Shown piece after piece: positions 20,267 to 31,168 of a stretch of 64,000 bases of DNA. The stretch lies in NCBI RefSeq assembly GCF_910592395.1, contig NC_088320.1:14570501-14634500 (forward strand), in the 5' to 3' direction. The translations under genes and the position numbers were made by a program. Every line of letters begins with the position of its first letter. Position 1 is the stretch's first letter. Source of the DNA: Lineus longissimus (lineage: Eukaryota; Nemertea; Pilidiophora; Heteronemertea; Lineidae). A model generated the notes under the pieces. It had not been told where the DNA came from and ran no database searches. It saw only the letters and a list, made by a program, of their open reading frames with translations.

Positions 20267-21000
20267 GGTTTCTACTCAGAACTTCACTCGATGTGTCTTA
20301 ACGTGTCTGACTACGCTTAACCACGCCCTTGACCACACCCTTGTCCCAGACCTTAACTGGGTCCATTGTTTGCGTATAAATTAGCACGTGCCGTAATTGT
20401 CTTCACCGGCAGAAAAACAAGAAACTAACAACGTGACAAATCGCGCGTAAAACAAATGAACCAAGCCAGAAGAGGTGAGTCATTCAGTGAAACTCTGGGT
20501 AAAGTTCCTGTGAACAAGGTACCTGGTGTTAATCATCATTGTAAACCTCGTTCGCCTGTTGCATCTTGGCCTGCGTACACTGAGACATGAGAGACATGGT
20601 TTACATAGGGAGGAAATTCCCATAACGTCATTCTCATGAATGAATTATGAACAAGTGCCGAAAATATGGGTAACCAATCGGCGTCGTCAGGTGTGTAAAA
20701 ATAAATCGCATTCCTATATGATGAAATGCGTAGATGCAATGACGGGGCCGAAGCTGAAAGTCGACCTCGGGGCAATCGGGCAGCTGGAAGACGCTTCCCG
20801 CGCTACTAATAACGAATAACGAACAATGAGTTTTACTGTACGATTTGAAACTCAATCAGAAATAGACTTCGAACATTTACAGAAAAAAAAGATATTAATA
20901 AAACAGGGGAAAAACAAACATATTGAAGTCGAAAACTGGCAACTCTTTTAAGATGGGGCCCGGAGAGTGAGGTGAATGCTTTTGTTTTCGACATTAATAA
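20267..21000. mobile_element. Insertion-like DNA including a diverged relative of the 7297 MITE
   Basis: This stretch has no counterpart in units 2 or 3. Its part at about 20430-20715 recalls the right half of the 315-bp MITE: gtcattcagtg, atgaatgaattatga and a final taaaaataaatcgca in the same order. Ends and target duplication could not be defined. No gene is present. Confidence 0.4.
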
Positions 21001-21158
21001 AAACAAAGGGTTTCATATGACTCATGATCAAAATCATCTTGTTTCAACCACTGCCACAGGGCGATGTAGTCGCTTCTTGCTTCCTTTTTGTAGGCAGAAA
21101 CAAGAGCCAACCTCTAGATTTCACAAGAAGATCGGGAATTCGTGTCATCATTGCAATA

Positions 21159-22193
21159 TCAACTTCGGCGACACTGAAATACCTTCCGCAGGGCTTGTCT
21201 GAACCGTTGGCCTGTTGAACAGTAAATGAAGAAATTAACAAAACTGTTTAAATTGCTCAGAAAGTATGAAATATTGAGAACACCCGAATAGATATCAAAG
21301 TCTAAATCGAGACTTGAGTATGATTGAATTGCTCCAAGCAGTGCGGAAAGCCCGCCTGGCATCTCCAGTGTTATAAATATAACCACCACGGTCACCACCC
21401 GATACGTAACCATCCTCATTTGTTTGTCCCGCTGTACGTCATTCTTGGTGAGATGAGAAATAGTCGCCTGCTTGAGGGTAGATAATACCAAGCCGGTGAG
21501 GGTTGTGAGACTAATTATCGGTATCAATGAATTGATAAGGATATGAAGGCTTACTATGTATATGGTAAAGAAATAATAGTCAAAGTACAAGTCAGTATAG
21601 TTCCACCAAGGCAAGATCATACGCGAGCAAGGGTCGTAATGGAATTCGACTCCATATGAGAGGAACAGGGGGATTCTATACAAGAACGCCCCAAAACAGA
21701 TCGCGAATAGAGAAATGTAGGCGTTCCTTTTTGTGCATATAGCTGCCGCCCACAGAGGCCTGCAGACAGCAATGAATCGCTCTGTGGCAACGCAAATGGT
21801 GATATAAATGGATGCAGTCTTTGAAAAGAAAATCAGTGTGCGGAGATAACTGTATGCGTGCGCATGAAACAAAATATACTCGAACCAAAAACCCGTGTAG
21901 ATGTACAAGTCTTGTAATGATTTGCCAAATACTACCGAAACCAAGACCAGACTGTCAGCAACGGCTAAACCTTGTAGCAGCAGCGACGTTGATGTGTATG
22001 GCCGCTCATATCCTACACCAATAATTGCAAGTATATTTGCTGGAAAGCCAATTACTGCCATGATTAATGTTGATGGTACATTAACGGGGAAAACCGCCAA
22101 ACCATAGAAACCAATCAAGGGATATATTGGATACAAACATGTACCATTCTCTCTGAATATGGTGAAAGGAATGGCCTCGTTAGTTGTCGCCAT
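21159..22193 (-). CDS. FMRFamide-receptor-like GPCR, copy 2 (344 aa)
   Basis: Intact single-exon class A receptor. Start is ATG at 22193 (MATTNEAIPF). It has the same landmarks as its paralogues: Asn in TM1 (FPANILAIIGVG), Asp in TM2 (GLAVADSLVLV), ERF at the TM3 end, and NSFVNFFIYC in TM7. It is the most divergent of the four, with a distinct TM2-ECL1 (SLQDLYIYTGFWFEY), TM5 and third loop (TLTGLVLSTLKQATISHLTK). A Cys is present in ECL2 (DPCSRM), but the usual partner at the top of TM3 is missing in all four copies. It sits between a damaged fragment on its 3' side and an N-terminal scrap on its 5' side. Confidence 0.9.
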   Translation of the reverse strand: MATTNEAIPFTIFRENGTCLYPIYPLIGFYGLAVFPVNVPSTLIMAVIGFPANILAIIGVGYERPYTSTSLLLQGLAVADSLVLVSVVFGKSLQDLYIYTGFWFEYILFHAHAYSYLRTLIFFSKTASIYITICVATERFIAVCRPLWAAAICTKRNAYISLFAICFGAFLYRIPLFLSYGVEFHYDPCSRMILPWWNYTDLYFDYYFFTIYIVSLHILINSLIPIISLTTLTGLVLSTLKQATISHLTKNDVQRDKQMRMVTYRVVTVVVIFITLEMPGGLSALLGAIQSYSSLDLDFDIYSGVLNISYFLSNLNSFVNFFIYCSTGQRFRQALRKVFQCRRS

Positions 22194-22249
22194 CGCAGCT
22201 GGTTTTAACCGTCAAATCTACGAGCATGAAATATTAATTTTTATAACAT

Positions 22250-22462
22250 CTAGTTCACCAGTTGGCACCCCTGGATAAAGAAGCTCTTGGTTACACGATA
22301 GACCAATTTTCTAGTCGTTACTGCGACATGCGTATTACCCCGATGTGTGTAAACGGCGAATAGCACCAAATTATAGAACCAAATCAAGAGATGTGTGGGA
22401 TACAAACATAGTCCACGCTTCATGGATGTGCTGAAAAAAGTGGCCTCGCCAGTTGTCATCAT
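22250..22462 (-). pseudogene. GPCR N-terminal scrap, unit 1b
   Basis: Seventy open codons start MMTTGEATFFSTS and carry CLYPTHLLIWFYNLVLFAVY, parallel to the receptor N-terminus up to the start of TM1, then continue into unrelated residues to a stop. Conserved at the same place in each unit. It lacks every transmembrane segment, so it is a truncated copy. A short secreted or regulatory product cannot be excluded. Confidence 0.65.
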
Positions 22463-22814
22463 CGTAGATGTTTTTTACCTTAAAATCTACGAGCAAATCA
22501 TCACATTTTTATAGAAAAATTGCTACTAGCTTTGGCTGTTTCCATCAGGCATTTTGACAGGTGGCTCTCTGGATAAAGAAGCTCTCGGTTCATGTCAAGA
22601 TTGGTAAACTAATCTTCTGGTCGATGCTGCGTATCACTGCCTTGTCGAGGTGACGTCATGATCCAGATTTATTTGGTGAAGGGAATGAGAAAGACCTGAC
22701 TTATTTAAACTGGTTTTTCAATGTTGCATGAAAAACCGAACTTTCATGCGGCGTCCGGTAAACATTTGTGTTTTGGCTTATATATCGCCGACAAACTGGA
22801 GCGATAAAAAAAGA

Positions 22815-23500
22815 AAACCCCAAGGAAATGATTTCATCAAAAACAAGGCATCATTATTGGCCAAATAATAAAATTTGTTCCAACACTAACACTTAACGAA
22901 GTTCTCTTAGCCGCCTATTCGTTTTTCATTAATTTGGCCAATTTCCAATTCCTGTTGGACAGTTCGAACAAAATTCTCTGTAAATTTCTCACATCCTGTC
23001 CAAATGAGACTGTCTGTGCATCATCTGAAATTACTTCACAATATCCTCCTTTAACTTATGATATTGATCAACGTAAACACCTCCATGATGGTGAACTCGA
23101 ACTCCTTTTAGCAATCGGACTACCACTGCAGAGAACCACCGAATATGGATAGAAACGTAGCATAACGCTCTTCGTCAACCTATCAGTCAATGGAACACGT
23201 AATGAGAACAGTGTGAATAAAGAACATATATATTTCTGGAAACCTACTCAAAAAGTTTCAATTCAATCACACTAGATGCGTACCTTTGAAAACAAATATC
23301 CCCCTTGCAACTGGAGAAATTGTTTTATAATATCGATGTTGTATTCTGTTTCGGTGATACGGAACATGATATCGGTTTTGTTGAATGCTGAACAACGCGA
23401 GAAATCGAACGATTATTGTTGGAGGCAGCTCTTCCGTGTATATTGCTAAACGGCTCATGCATCACTGTAATCACCCCCCCCCCCCCACACACACCCACCC
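22815..23500. other. Conserved spacer module (unit 1, copy b) ending in poly-C
   Basis: Same module as 32830-33500, with a C tract at 23477-23487. ORFs here are short and broken by differences between copies. Confidence 0.55.
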
Positions 23501-24900
23501 CACCGTCCTATTCTAGACCTCTAATCTTTATACACATGTCTAAAGTTAGCACCAAGGTTACTAAACCGTTAGTAACAGCAATAGTATAACACCCTAAAGA
23601 CGGAGGTTGATTCAATGTGCATTCCCAGAAGTCATTACCTTTAGGTCTCATGATTCCGGAAACGAAGCACCATATCTTTAAGTATCTAAAGCACTTGTCC
23701 TGAAGCAAATTGAGACAAGGAACACTTACTCCTACTAAATTTGTGTCGTCAGAAGTTTTAAAATGATGTTCAGCTCTCGTGACGCCACGTTTGGTGTTCG
23801 GAAGATCACACTGACAAACTTTCGTGAAAAAAATAATTTTGCTTCGCTTTAAAAACGGCAGCTTAATTGGAGTAGTGAGGGAAGATAAGTTTTTTTCTGC
23901 ATGCGTCTGTTAACTACAGCTCTGGCGGTATTTATTCAGTCCAGGTTATACATAATACGTTCCTGAATTGTTATCAATGTCAATTAGGCGAACATCGCGC
24001 ATACAGGCTGCACCAACAGTATTCAAATGTTTAGGTACATAACACAATGAAAGTGATTTTAACCCTCCGAGCTGTGTTCAATCGGAAATTAAAATCCTGA
24101 TGGTATACGTATGTCAGTCACTCCTGACAAAAAGAAGTTTTTGAAGACTAAAAAAACACCTTGGGGTCAACATCGGACTCGATCGGGGAACATCATCCTC
24201 CAGCAACCATGCAGGGTCAGACGTGTGCTCCCTTCGCAGCTGGTAGAGTGAAATGCCCTGACGCTCAGGAAGGGAGAATATTTCGAATAGGACCCGAGGA
24301 ACATAGCACCCTCTTTATATCAGACCTGGATAACATAAATACGCACCCAAAAATGATTATAATCTCTTGTCCCAACACTGCAGAAGACCTCATGGATGGG
24401 GAGGCTCCTTTTGTACAAGTATCATTTCAGGAACACATTTCTGGTTATGAAGGATTATTGAATAGCTACATACATCAAGTATCAGCTATTGTTTATCACA
24501 TGATAAGTTGATAACTGTAGCATCATGCTTGGTACATTTGGAACCTTGTTGATCTTGCCATGTAATGTTTAGCCCTTATGTCACAGGAAAAGATATCCTG
24601 CATAGTGGGGCAAGTTTGCATGATGCAAGTTTAGATTTCAAAAGATAAATTTAGTGTCCAATTCTTAACCATGATCCGTCAGAACAATACAGGGCTGAAC
24701 GCAGTTTCCAGGACGACTTTCTACTCCCAGCCCAGTCTTACGTAAGTAGATCCAGAGTACATGTATAATAATCATGATGTTCGCCATGCACCTGCCAACT
24801 GAACATACTCATTGGCAATGCAATTACGCAACCTTTCTCCTCCATATTAATGGTATTGAAATAATGGCCAACCAAGGTGCGCCAAACGCCACGCTTATCA
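23501..24900. other. Spacer upstream of NPC2, unit 2
   Basis: Aligned with 33525-35020 and 43545-45050. A 116-codon plus-strand ORF at 24161-24511 is not kept in the other units, where a MITE interrupts it, so I do not call it a gene. No other feature seen. Confidence 0.5.
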
Positions 24901-24922
24901 TATATTACATCATATGAGGATG

Positions 24923-24929
24923 TATAAAG
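24923..24929 (+). promoter_or_regulatory. TATA box of NPC2 copy 2
   Basis: tataaag lies 79 bp upstream of the start codon, with a plausible initiator (ctcgtcattcaag) about 25-30 bp downstream, implying a 5' UTR of roughly 45-50 nt. Conserved in units 3 and 4. Confidence 0.55.
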
Positions 24930-25001
24930 CCTAGCTTTGAACTAACTCGTCATTCAAGCGGTCAGAAAGACTTCTATTGGTCTCCTTCGTAATTCCACAC
25001 T

Positions 25002-28000
25002 ATGAAAGCCCTAATCCCCGTTCTCCTTGCCCTCGTGGCGTTTGATTCCATCATGTCAACGCCATTCAAGGACTGCGGTGAGTAAAAATCCTTCACACTT
25101 ATTTTGAGGGTTGACCATAGGAGCCGACATTATTGCTAGAAGTTGAAATCATGAAGCAATAAAAGCTCCTTCAAAGTGAAGTGAATGCACATTTAAGATG
25201 TGGGAGGCTGGTCGCTGGAAGACAAAGAACAGTCTCCGACCCATGAAATTAGCAATCTCTTCATTTTAAATGAGTTCTATCTGCTTTAGGGTTTCAAGTT
25301 CAAGCAAGAACACGTGGTGCTTACGGTCAACCCATAAGGAAGAACACGTTTGTTTTAATAGGCAAAGACATACTGGGTGAATTTTGCTGCAATTTTTACA
25401 AGTCCGAAAGCTAAAACATGAAATAAAGTGAAGAATGTTGCTTGCTTACTTATATCAAAGATGTATTTGGGGTCGGTAACAAATATTGAATAAATGAAAC
25501 AGTCTTTCATGTCCATAAATCTTCCCAATATGAGAAACAAAAGCATTTTTTGCTAGCAAGGAAGCCAACCAGCTGATTGTTCTCTGCCGAAAACCTTATC
25601 AATGCGTGAATAAGGGTCATTGCTAGGGCAAACTTTTCCAATGGGCCTAAGGGTTGACCATAGGCACCACCATTTTGGCTACAACTTGAAATCTAAAAGG
25701 AATTTCAAGGGTGGGAGTCGGTTGTTTGCTTTCAAGAGAACAGCCTCTGAGGTTTTGAATCGGCATTCACTTCATTTTGAAGGACTTTTAATTGTTTCTA
25801 ACCTTTAATGGTGGTGCGTATGGCCAATCCATACTCATGAGGATTTGAAAGGAACGAGTTTGGAATCCTCTGTGCACCTGTGTGACTGTCCGCTATGGTT
25901 ACAGTATGCACTTAGCGGACAGTCATAACTGTACGTGTCCACGTGTAACCAAAGCGGACAGTATGTCTCCTATCACTGCATTTTAAGTCACTTTATGAAA
26001 CACTTCCTGTGATATGAATATAATGTCATTTCACCAAGCTGTTCATATCTGTTTCTTGCCATGTTGGCTGTTATTTCCTGGAACTAGCATACACATTTGT
26101 GGGCCTATGCCCATGTCTGTACATAGGCCTTCAGTGCAAGGTTGTAACCATAGCGGACAGTCTGCCGTATATTTTTGCATTTTAAGTCACTTTATAGAAC
26201 ACTTTAAGCCACATCTTACTATTCTGGTGTACATGCTACACAACACTGTCAGCCCGTGCAATAATCTCCACAACTTAGGCAATTATGGTAAAAATAAGCG
26301 CAAAAAGTGCCAATAATTCGGCATACAATTACAAAAACACGGATTTTGTCGTCTCCCTACTTTTTATCTCCCTTTTTGATTGTGATATAGGCCTACTCTG
26401 AGGACGCCATTAAGCCGGTTTTGATGCGTCTGTTTTGCATAGGCCTGTTACACCTAGCTTTTGTACAGGCGCCATGGTGTCTGCCAGTATATTTCTAATA
26501 CTCTAGGTGTGATGTAAAGTTATGATTTTTAGCTTGATGGCAGTATATTGCGATTCTTTAACCCATACACGTAATCAATTTGGATAACGTTGCGTAGGAA
26601 TTATTGCAATAACGTAACATCTTCCTGAAATCAATTGACATTAACAAAAACCTTCCCTTGTTTATTTTCAGGGTCAAAGGCTGGTAAGATTGAATCAGTA
26701 GACATCGCAACACCCGGCGGCCGCCAAGGGTTTCTTGTGCGAGGAAAAAAAGCAACTCTAACGGTTGTGTTCACTTCGTGTAAGTATAGTAGAAACGCCA
26801 TCATCAAGAAATTCACCGGCTATTTGCCTCGACTGCGATGGGTGGTTTCTTGGCACCACCCTTTTTATGTATTGGTGCTATTCGCGATGACGTCGCGATT
26901 TTTTGGTAGAATCTTTAAAAATAGGTGTTGATATTGATTTGAGCAAGACTGTACATGCGTTTACATCGAATTGTGTCACGCAATGATGATGGCTACGATG
27001 GACCTTAAAACGAATGTTGCCAGTTTCAACTTGTCGCATGTTCTACAGCGGTTTTATTGTTTTTAATATTCATTTCCAGACAGCCAGAGCAAGACTGCTA
27101 CTGGAATAATGAAGGGAGATGTGGTCGTCTGGGTACCTTTCAAGCTTCCTAATAAGGACGCATGCACACAAGGAGTTACATGTCCAATGTCGAAAGGAGC
27201 AAGATACACCTTTAAGACATCCTTTGACATACTTCAGGAGTATCCAGCTGTAAGTTTTTAAGCATCTGACAAAAACATCAGGGCATAGCGACATAAAGTA
27301 TATCTGAATCATTTTCAAATAAATTCAAAGTTCTAAAAAAGCATACTAAACCACTATCATTTGTCTGCACACAGCTTGCATGGCAGTTTTGAAATTATTT
27401 TATGTACATTCACGAATTAGTATTGAAAACTTGTATCCCAAAATGAAGTTACCTAAATTGAAAAATGTAAATTGTAATTGAAAAAGGTAAATTGTAGCAT
27501 GACGGTCGATATCACGAGGGTGCAGATTAACAGTTATGAAAAGGGACACGTTGTGGAACGATGACTTTTTGGAAGTCTAGGGTCGCCACCTCCTTGAGGT
27601 CTGATGGACCAGCGAATCGATGCTGGCCAATGACAATCGAGGTGGCTGATCACATGCAATCCAACTAGTCGGCCATTTTAACGGCGTGTCCCTCCAGCCA
27701 ACACCAGAGGCGACTCAACAAATGTGGACTCCTTGTATCACCTATATGGTATGTGCAGCAGAGTTTTCAAAGAGATAACAGACTTCGATTTAATCTTCTC
27801 CGATCATTCACTTGATCCAATCAACGGTGATCTCTACTCTCGTTAGTCCCCACATTCAAGAGCTAGTCCAGCACCCATCAGTGTAAGCCTTGTCCAACTC
27901 CGAAGGGCTCAACAACATCAGTATCTGTGCTGGTGTGACCGGTGTCCGTTAGCAATTTCAAAGCATTACATTTTATTAATAAGACATGCTGATATCAATA

Positions 28001-28344
28001 AAACTGACTATCTGATGCGTTGCAATGGTCGATTTCATCGCGAAATGCGAAAATAAATTAAGCGCGAAAATATTCAGGTTTATAACAATATCTCTAATCG
28101 TTATTTGACTCGGTAGAACGATATGATTGACGCTGCTAAAGTTTTGGGTTTTGCATAATTAACCCCCCCCCCCCCCCACCAGCACCACAACCACCACCAC
28201 CACAACCACATATTTCTAAAGGCCGCTAAATTGATATTGATTGGATCTTTCTCGTTTCAGAATCGTTTGGTTATGCAATTGCAACTGATGGACGACAACG
28301 ACAAGAATATTGTATGCGTACAATTTCCAAGCGAAATAATGTAG
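25002..28344 (+). CDS. NPC2: NPC2 / MD-2-related lipid-recognition protein, copy 2 (145 aa, 4 exons)
   Basis: Exons 25002-25077, 26672-26779, 27080-27249 and 28261-28344, all with GT-AG borders. Exon 1 encodes a signal peptide (MKALIPVLLALVAFDS) and the first conserved Cys (PFKDCG). Exon 2 gives the first strands (GFLVRGKKATLTVVFTS). Exon 3 has the hallmark DACTQGVTCPMSKGARYTF disulphide loop and QEYP. Exon 4 has the terminal QLQLMDDNDKNIVCVQFP. Length fits the roughly 150-aa family. Family role: secreted or lysosomal beta-sandwich that carries sterols or other hydrophobic ligands. The second small disulphide of vertebrate NPC2 is absent (GGRQGF in its place). Exon 4 begins AAT rather than ATT as in copies 3 and 4. 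Confidence 0.92.
25884..26162. mobile_element. 279-bp TIR/foldback element in NPC2 intron 1 (unit 2)
   Basis: Perfect 19-bp inverted ends, gactgtccgctatggttac at 25884 and its reverse complement ending at 26162, with further internal tagcggacagt repeats. No ORF of interest and no clear target duplication. An identical copy sits in unit 3. In unit 4 the same segment is inverted and split. Confidence 0.8.
28163..28209. repeat. Poly-C tract plus (CCA)n before NPC2 exon 4 (unit 2)
   Basis: About 16 C followed by ACC-rich triplets some 50-95 bp upstream of the exon 4 acceptor, within the branch-point and pyrimidine region. Length varies between units. Confidence 0.85.
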
Positions 28345-28798
28345 CACATCAACACTATTATACAAAAGCTTCGAGATCATCTCAAACTAAATTCAACCCA
28401 CCAGCTGGAATTGTCTGACAGTGCTCGCCACAATATTACATTTGATTTGTCGTTTTCCGTGTGTGAATTCACTGCATAACTCCTGAGGAAGAAAACCTTT
28501 ACTGCAGGGCATTTAAATAGATCGAAAAACTCTGCATTTTGATCTTTGATGGAACAAATAACAATCCAGTCTAGGCACCCTGTTTGAACATTTCAGCTGC
28601 TCTGTTAATTTAGGTCAAACGATGTCTTAACATCCTCTCCGGCATAGAAGCTTAAATTGTACAATGGTGCATGGCCAGTCATATGATAAGGCTAGACATG
28701 CCAATGTTTTAGTCCTAGGGAAACGGCGCCTTAGAAAATCGTTAGTTTAGTTTGATGTTCCTGTTAGCATATACCATAGCATAGTAAAGTAGAGAGTG

Positions 28799-28804
28799 AA
28801 TAAA
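28799..28804 (+). terminator. Candidate poly(A) signal of NPC2 copy 2
   Basis: aataaa about 455 bp after the stop codon, in a context conserved in unit 3 (38914). No closer signal seen. Assignment is inferred from position. Confidence 0.35.
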
Positions 28805-29027
28805 ACATGGTATGCTTCTAATATGTGTGTTAATTTATTCAACTCCTAAGTGATTCCGCGATACTGTCGAGTTTGCCTAACACCAAATAAGTGAGCTTTT
28901 TATACACCAGTCATCTTTTTGTACAGCATTTTAATACATCTGTTTGTAGACAAACATTTGCCTTACAGTTGGGGTTGCCACTGTGTTTCAATATCAGTTT
29001 GTTCACATTATTAATCATGGTCCGGAT

Positions 29028-29204
29028 CAGCAGGTGGCGGCAGACGAAACCGCTCTTAGAATATCGAGGTAACATCAAATATGCACAGGTGGCATGGCTA
29101 GTTTTGGGTACTTGTGTCCGTTTTAAAAGCGTAACGCCAGTGCATAAACAGCACTATCTATTTGCATTAATAGTCACACCGAATACCAACAGGTGGCAGG
29201 GCGG
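29028..29204 (+). promoter_or_regulatory. Cluster of three CTCF-like motifs between NPC2 and GPCR (unit 2)
   Basis: cagcaggtggcggca (29028), gcacaggtggcatggct (29083) and ccaacaggtggcagggcgg (29187) all share the AGGTGGC core of the bilaterian CTCF site on one strand within 180 bp. Kept in unit 3 at about 39143-39319. Binding is inferred only. Confidence 0.35.
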
Positions 29205-30066
29205 ACGAATATCCTACTGCGCCAAAACATTTTCGAAAATCGCCGTCGTATAATAGAGGGAGAACAATTTTTTTCCGCGAGATGCATGTCTTGCATTCAA
29301 AAACATGTTGTCATCATGTTTCATATTATGTTTTCTTTTCAAGTATGACCTTATGTCGAGCTTTCTCGTACGGCAAAACATAGGGTTCATGTCAACACAC
29401 TCTAATTAGCAGGACAATACTGTTGGTAAAATAAGTAACCTTAAATTATTAGAATCATTATTACTACACACAGCGAAATGGATAATAAATAGTATAAAGC
29501 GGAAACTGAAAATGTCAAACGCTAAAAATCAGTGAAACTGAAAATGTCAAACGCTAAAAATCAGTGAAATTACAGAGTATTATATAACGCAAATGAATGA
29601 CTTCATAGTATTTTAGCCCTTCATTGAAATCAAATATCGGCGCAATGCACTTATACTAGACTGTGAAATGGTGCTATTCGAGGGACGATAACCCCGTGAA
29701 TAAATGAGCCGAACAGTCTTGTCGACCGACAATTCTCACTTCGAAACTACGGTATGCTTGCATGTGCTCAACAGCTATGCACGTTGAACTACTGCGCATC
29801 CATGTTTAACGTGGGACAATGAAATTGTGTAATATGCCCTCCCCCCCCCCCCCCCCGAGCCAACAGCCTCCAAGCCTCCGCACACACAAAGTTTTATTCG
29901 TTGATTTTGTTGAATTTATTTGTCGAGTGAGAAATACTTGATGTTAACTTGATGATCCAAATTGTATTAGTATGTGGGATGAAATACCTGGCTTTCATGC
30001 GGCGAACATTTGTATTATGTCTTGCTGACAACATATCAGTCGCATATATCTTGCTGACAAATAGAA

Positions 30067-30693
30067 GTGAGTAAAGAACACAAACCCCAATGGAACCGAC
30101 TTCATCAACGTGTTGATTATCATTGGAAACAGCGCGTTAAACCACCACAACTTACTTATACCGAAGTTCTCTCAGCCGTCTATTCATTTTTCATCCAGTC
30201 GGCCAATTTCCTATTCCAAACAAAACTCTCTGTAATTTTCTCACATCGGTTTCCAAATGAGACTCTCCGTGAATCACCTCAAATTACGTCACAATTTTCC
30301 CCCTTATTCAATAATGATCGACGTCAACACCTCCATGATGGTGAACTCGAACTCCTTTTAGCAATCGGACTACCACTGCAGAGAACCACAGAATATGGAT
30401 TGAAACGCAGCATAACGCTCTTCGTCAACCTATCAGTCAATGGAACACGAGATAAGAACAGTGTGAAAAGAGAACATTATTTCTGCAAACCTATTCAAAA
30501 AGTTTCGATTCAATCACACCAGATGCGTAGCTTTAAAAGCAAATATCCACCTTGCAACTGGAGAAATTACTTTATTATCGATGTTTTGTTCGGATTTGGT
30601 GACAAGCCATTTCACACTTCAATTAGGCCACCTAATGAACTCTATTATTCTCTTCTAATTTATCAACGTGCTTTGACGCCGGCAGCTATATAG
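30067..30693 (+). CDS. Conserved ORF of the spacer module, 208 codons, unknown
   Basis: An open frame starting MSKEHKPQWNRLHQRVDYHW. The same frame is open over 207 codons in unit 3 (40146-40769), with only a handful of substitutions and a 3-bp length difference near the C-terminus. The product is basic with no signal peptide, no transmembrane segment and no motif that I know. Related modules elsewhere in the array (about 22.8, 32.8 and 42.9 kb) do not keep the frame, and the unit 1 copy has lost its middle. It could therefore be a young unit-specific gene, an upstream relic of the GPCR, or merely an ORF not yet broken since a recent duplication. Confidence 0.3.
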   Translation: MSKEHKPQWNRLHQRVDYHWKQRVKPPQLTYTEVLSAVYSFFIQSANFLFQTKLSVIFSHRFPNETLRESPQITSQFSPLFNNDRRQHLHDGELELLLAIGLPLQRTTEYGLKRSITLFVNLSVNGTRDKNSVKREHYFCKPIQKVSIQSHQMRSFKSKYPPCNWRNYFIIDVLFGFGDKPFHTSIRPPNELYYSLLIYQRALTPAAI

Positions 30694-30751
30694 GTCTAAT
30701 GATGTGAGCTAGGGGGTATTTACGGACATTTCAATGCCATATTTATTTTTT

Positions 30752-30935
30752 GTTGCATTCAAACACCTTCTCCAATGCCTGTCTAAACCGACGGCCCGTT
30801 GCACAGTACATGTAGATGAAAAACATGACAAAGCTGTTTAAATTGCTCAAAAAGTATGAAATATTGAGAATACCAAAATTGGTCTAGTCGATATCGAGAC
30901 TTGAAGAGGATGGAATTAGTCAATGTATTTGTGAC
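30752..30935 (-). pseudogene. GPCR C-terminal scrap, unit 2
   Basis: Reverse-strand similarity to the TM7-to-tail part of the receptors (cttgtctaaaccg, ctgttcaaattgctcagaaa equivalents). Same position as 17290-17450 and 40832-41000. Confidence 0.7.
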
Positions 30936-31168
30936 ATCTCGCCTGGAAGATGAAAAATCAATGCCTCTGTGACAGCCGGGTTGCTTAGATGTATATCATT
31001 GAGGAGCCGTGTTGCTTCATGGAGATGTTATGATGTTTTATTTTTCTAATACCGGGAAATTGTATTGATGATGGTCTATTTTATTCTTATTGTCCAGATA
31101 CCACATTCTAGGGCTAAATTGTGAGAGAAAAGCATTTGTTTTCTGTCATTCTACTCCCAAACCAAATA

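Larger units (their letters stand above)
16073..25001. repeat. NPC2/GPCR array unit 1, truncated at left
   Basis: From cattcaagagctag (16073) the sequence parallels 27852 onward in unit 2 and 37975 onward in unit 3. The unit lacks NPC2 exons 1-3, keeps part of exon 4, has lost about 1.2 kb beyond it, and contains two complete GPCRs rather than one. It ends at the NPC2 start of unit 2. Confidence 0.85.

Noticed and set aside
24161-24511. 116-codon plus-strand ORF upstream of NPC2 copy 2
   Set aside because: Not conserved in units 2 and 3 spacers, where a MITE and indels break it; no domain or splice signals.
25355-25546. Minus-strand 63-codon hydrophobic ORF in NPC2 intron 1, repeated in units 3 and 4
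   Set aside because: Lies within an intron duplicated with the unit and changes at several residues in unit 4; no start context or homology.
28891-29253. 120-codon plus-strand ORF between NPC2 and GPCR, also in unit 3
   Set aside because: Identity between recent duplicates explains its presence; composition is not protein-like and it overlaps the CTCF-like motif cluster.
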